Shown here one piece after another: positions 3,939 through 5,306 of a DNA stretch of 5,306 nt. The notes below the pieces were generated by a model. The model searched no databases. It had not been told where the DNA came from and was given only the letters and a program-made list of their open reading frames with translations. Both the position numbers and the translations under genes were made by a program. Source of the DNA: an uncultured Eubacteriales bacterium (GTDB lineage: Bacteria > Bacillota > Clostridia > Oscillospirales > Ruminococcaceae); the NCBI GenBank assembly GCA_900318545.1, contig ONLC01000229.1, positions 1 through 5,306 of the forward strand, written 5' to 3'. Position 1 is the first letter of the stretch. Every line of letters starts with the position of its first letter.

Positions 3939-4000
3939 CAAGCCGAAATAAGCAGAACGCTTCGCTTTCGTCCTAAAGGGTAGTCACTCCCTTTGGCTTG
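3939..4000 (-). promoter_or_regulatory. Structured 5' leader of the prepilin mRNA (three-way junction)
   Basis: On the minus strand three stems fit together without gaps. P1 is CAAGCC/GGCTTG (4000-3995 with 3944-3939), P2 is AAAGGG/CCCTTT (3994-3989 with 3980-3975), and P3 is AGGACG/CGTTCT (3974-3969 with 3959-3954). A 9-nt strand GCTTATTTC closes the junction, and CGGGGCG follows P1. The transcript is predicted to start at about 3999-4000, so the fold is the very 5' end of the mRNA, followed by an A/T-rich stretch to the ribosome binding site. It could be a riboswitch, a protein-binding leader or a stability element. It lacks the GNRA loop and GACGCAAAGC core I would expect of a c-di-GMP-I riboswitch. 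Confidence 0.5.
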
Positions 4001-4005
4001 TTAAT

Positions 4006-4034
4006 ATAATACCACTACACGCCAAAAAAGTCAA
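4006..4034 (-). promoter_or_regulatory. Promoter of the prepilin gene
   Basis: On the minus strand TTGACT (complement of 4029-4034), 17-nt spacer, TATTAT (complement of 4006-4011). Predicted start about 3999-4000, giving a leader of about 108 nt. In the gap up to 4102 I see nothing else except a weak GCAC/GTGC hairpin after the membrane-protein gene. Confidence 0.72.
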
Positions 4035-4102
4035 TAGTTTTTAGCACAATTTTATCACTTTTGTATGATTGCACAAAATCGAGTTCGGTGCTTTGTTTGT
4101 TT

Positions 4103-5306
4103 TTAAGATTTCTTTTTGTTTCTTCCAAGATTATTTGCAGACCAGGCTAAGTCACTATCGATACCCTTTACCACAATAGTTATACCATAGTATTCTTCAA
4201 TCCAGCTTGCCGGTATATGTCCGATCGCAAGCGTAGATCGATTTATTGCCATTATACTGCTATTTCCTCTCGTATCTAACAATACCTTATTATTGTATTG
4301 ATAGATCTTACTGTCAGTCTGTGCTGCTTGCTCAACACCTTCATAAAGCTCTCTTGCTTTCGAATAATATGGTATAACGTCAATCGTATTATCTGCCAAA
4401 TGAAATGTCATTAGGACTGACACAAATATCATAACACATTTGATCGCAATTGCTGTCAGCCTTGCCGGTGAGTCGGCAAATCTCTTTTTTAAGGCCTTCG
4501 GACCATATCTTTTGTACAGATCAAGCAGCCTTTTATTTTTAGGCTTTTCAAGCTTATTACTGTCAACGCTCCACTTTATCAGCCACACTATAAGCATCAC
4601 TGCACATACCTTAACAGCCACTACCAAATAATGCAGAGCGCCGTCTAAGCTGTCTTTACCCATAATGACATAATATATCCAGGGTATGATCTGTGCTCCC
4701 AGCATTATAAACCATACCTTTTTGTATAAATAATCACACAGACCCTTGAGCTCTATTTTCCCAAAGCCTCCGACCTTTCTTGAATATAAAAATACCCAAA
4801 GGAACGCAAAGCCAAACGACAAAGTATTTATCACAAACTGGTGTGTTCCTCTCAGTATAAAAAAGACATATACTAACAGCGCATACGCTCCGCAATCCCT
4901 GAGCCAATGCTTTGATAAGTATTCTTTAATTTTACCGTAATAATCTTTTATTATACCATCGTGATCTGCAGTAATACATTCATAAAGCTTCACTGCACAG
5001 ATCACAAATGACACAAACAGCATAGACATCGGATAAAAAAGAACTCTGTAATCTTTGATACCGCTTAGCCCATAGGCAACACTACCAACAAGACCGCCTG
5101 CCGCATATGAGAGCATCCTGATTTCGTCCCTTTTCAGCATTTGCCTGAAAAACACCCACAATGCGCCCATTATCAGTATCATCCAACCGTAGTTATTCAG
5201 CACGTCTGATAAATTATGCGTACAAGCCCATATTATGCCTTTCTTATCGCCTATATCCACCTGATTAAAATTCTTTGCTCTGTTAAAATTCCCGGGTGCC
5301 GCCAAA
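4103..5306 (-). CDS. Polytopic membrane protein, possibly DUF6056-like (5' end outside window)
   Basis: About 400 residues are visible and the N-terminus is cut by the right edge. The TTG at 5303-5305 is the first full codon of this frame, not a convincing start. The visible part begins (L)AAPGNFNRAK, a short extracytoplasmic-loop motif reminiscent of the APGN-x-x-R motif of DUF6056-type proteins. About eight membrane spans follow (roughly residues 38-54, 65-82, 88-108, 137-152, 157-175, 196-215, 225-246 and 285-304 of the visible part). A basic loop with KPKNKRLLDLYKRYGPKALK lies near 254-273, and a soluble C-terminal region of about 95 residues ends in NKKKS. The layout resembles multi-span envelope polysaccharide proteins of the GT-C type, but I see no proven catalytic motif. 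Codons are more AT-rich than in murT-gatD. No clear terminator separates it from the prepilin promoter. Confidence 0.8.
   Translation of the reverse strand, partial: LAAPGNFNRAKNFNQVDIGDKKGIIWACTHNLSDVLNNYGWMILIMGALWVFFRQMLKRDEIRMLSYAAGGLVGSVAYGLSGIKDYRVLFYPMSMLFVSFVICAVKLYECITADHDGIIKDYYGKIKEYLSKHWLRDCGAYALLVYVFFILRGTHQFVINTLSFGFAFLWVFLYSRKVGGFGKIELKGLCDYLYKKVWFIMLGAQIIPWIYYVIMGKDSLDGALHYLVVAVKVCAVMLIVWLIKWSVDSNKLEKPKNKRLLDLYKRYGPKALKKRFADSPARLTAIAIKCVMIFVSVLMTFHLADNTIDVIPYYSKARELYEGVEQAAQTDSKIYQYNNKVLLDTRGNSSIMAINRSTLAIGHIPASWIEEYYGITIVVKGIDSDLAWSANNLGRNKKKS

Noticed and set aside
3939..4000. Calling the prepilin leader a c-di-GMP-I (GEMM) riboswitch.
   Set aside because: Order of elements and the GGACG-AAAGC and GCGGGG strings are suggestive, but the GNRA tetraloop and exact GACGCAAAGC core are missing. 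Left as an unclassified structured leader.
4077..4110. Possible terminator between the membrane-protein gene and the prepilin promoter.
   Set aside because: Only a 4-bp GCAC/GTGC stem can form, and its T-rich side faces the wrong direction for the minus-strand gene.
5303..5305. TTG as the start codon of the right-edge membrane protein.
   Set aside because: It is simply the first complete codon at the window edge; the frame remains open and the APGN-type motif is normally internal.

Overview
The window looks like the chromosome of a Gram-positive clostridium, most likely a Ruminococcus-type Oscillospiraceae. This is inferred from an adjacent murT-gatD pair, strong AGGAGG-like ribosome binding sites, textbook TTGACA-N17-TATAAT promoters and a lone Gram-positive prepilin. 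No marker seen here fixes the species.

Layout. Positions 1-230 hold a minus-strand small toxin gene with its own promoter and the 3' part of an opposing antisense RNA cut by the window edge. Positions 238-2756 are a plus-strand operon: promoter, murT, gatD, and an unrecognised 112-residue gene, closed by a 12-bp hairpin. Positions 2755-3357 hold two more copies of the toxin unit in tandem on the plus strand, each opposed by a perfect minus-strand promoter. Positions 3362-4034 hold a minus-strand prepilin gene with a strong terminator, a structured leader and its own promoter. Positions 4103-5306 are the C-terminal 400 residues or so of a polytopic membrane protein on the minus strand, cut by the right edge, with visibly more AT-rich codon use than murT-gatD.

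murT and gatD encode the two subunits of the enzyme that amidates the D-glutamate of lipid II. The first Mur-ligase signature motifs, four zinc-ribbon cysteines and the GatD Cys/His pair are all present.

The main discovery candidate is a three-copy type I toxin-antitoxin family. Each unit encodes a 29-residue single-span hydrophobic peptide resembling the TxpA/BsrG/Hol_Tox type of toxin. Each has a consensus promoter, a leader that can hide the Shine-Dalgarno sequence, and a 7-nt complement between leader and 3' end. A convergent antisense RNA overlaps the toxin 3' end, and its terminator T-tract lies opposite the toxin's terminal lysine codons. Two units are complete in the window; the third lacks only the antitoxin promoter, which is predicted to lie about 25 bases beyond the left edge. 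The units flank the peptidoglycan operon in inverted orientation, and the murT promoter itself resembles a decayed antitoxin promoter. The toxin and antitoxin roles are inferred from architecture; nothing in the sequence proves toxicity.
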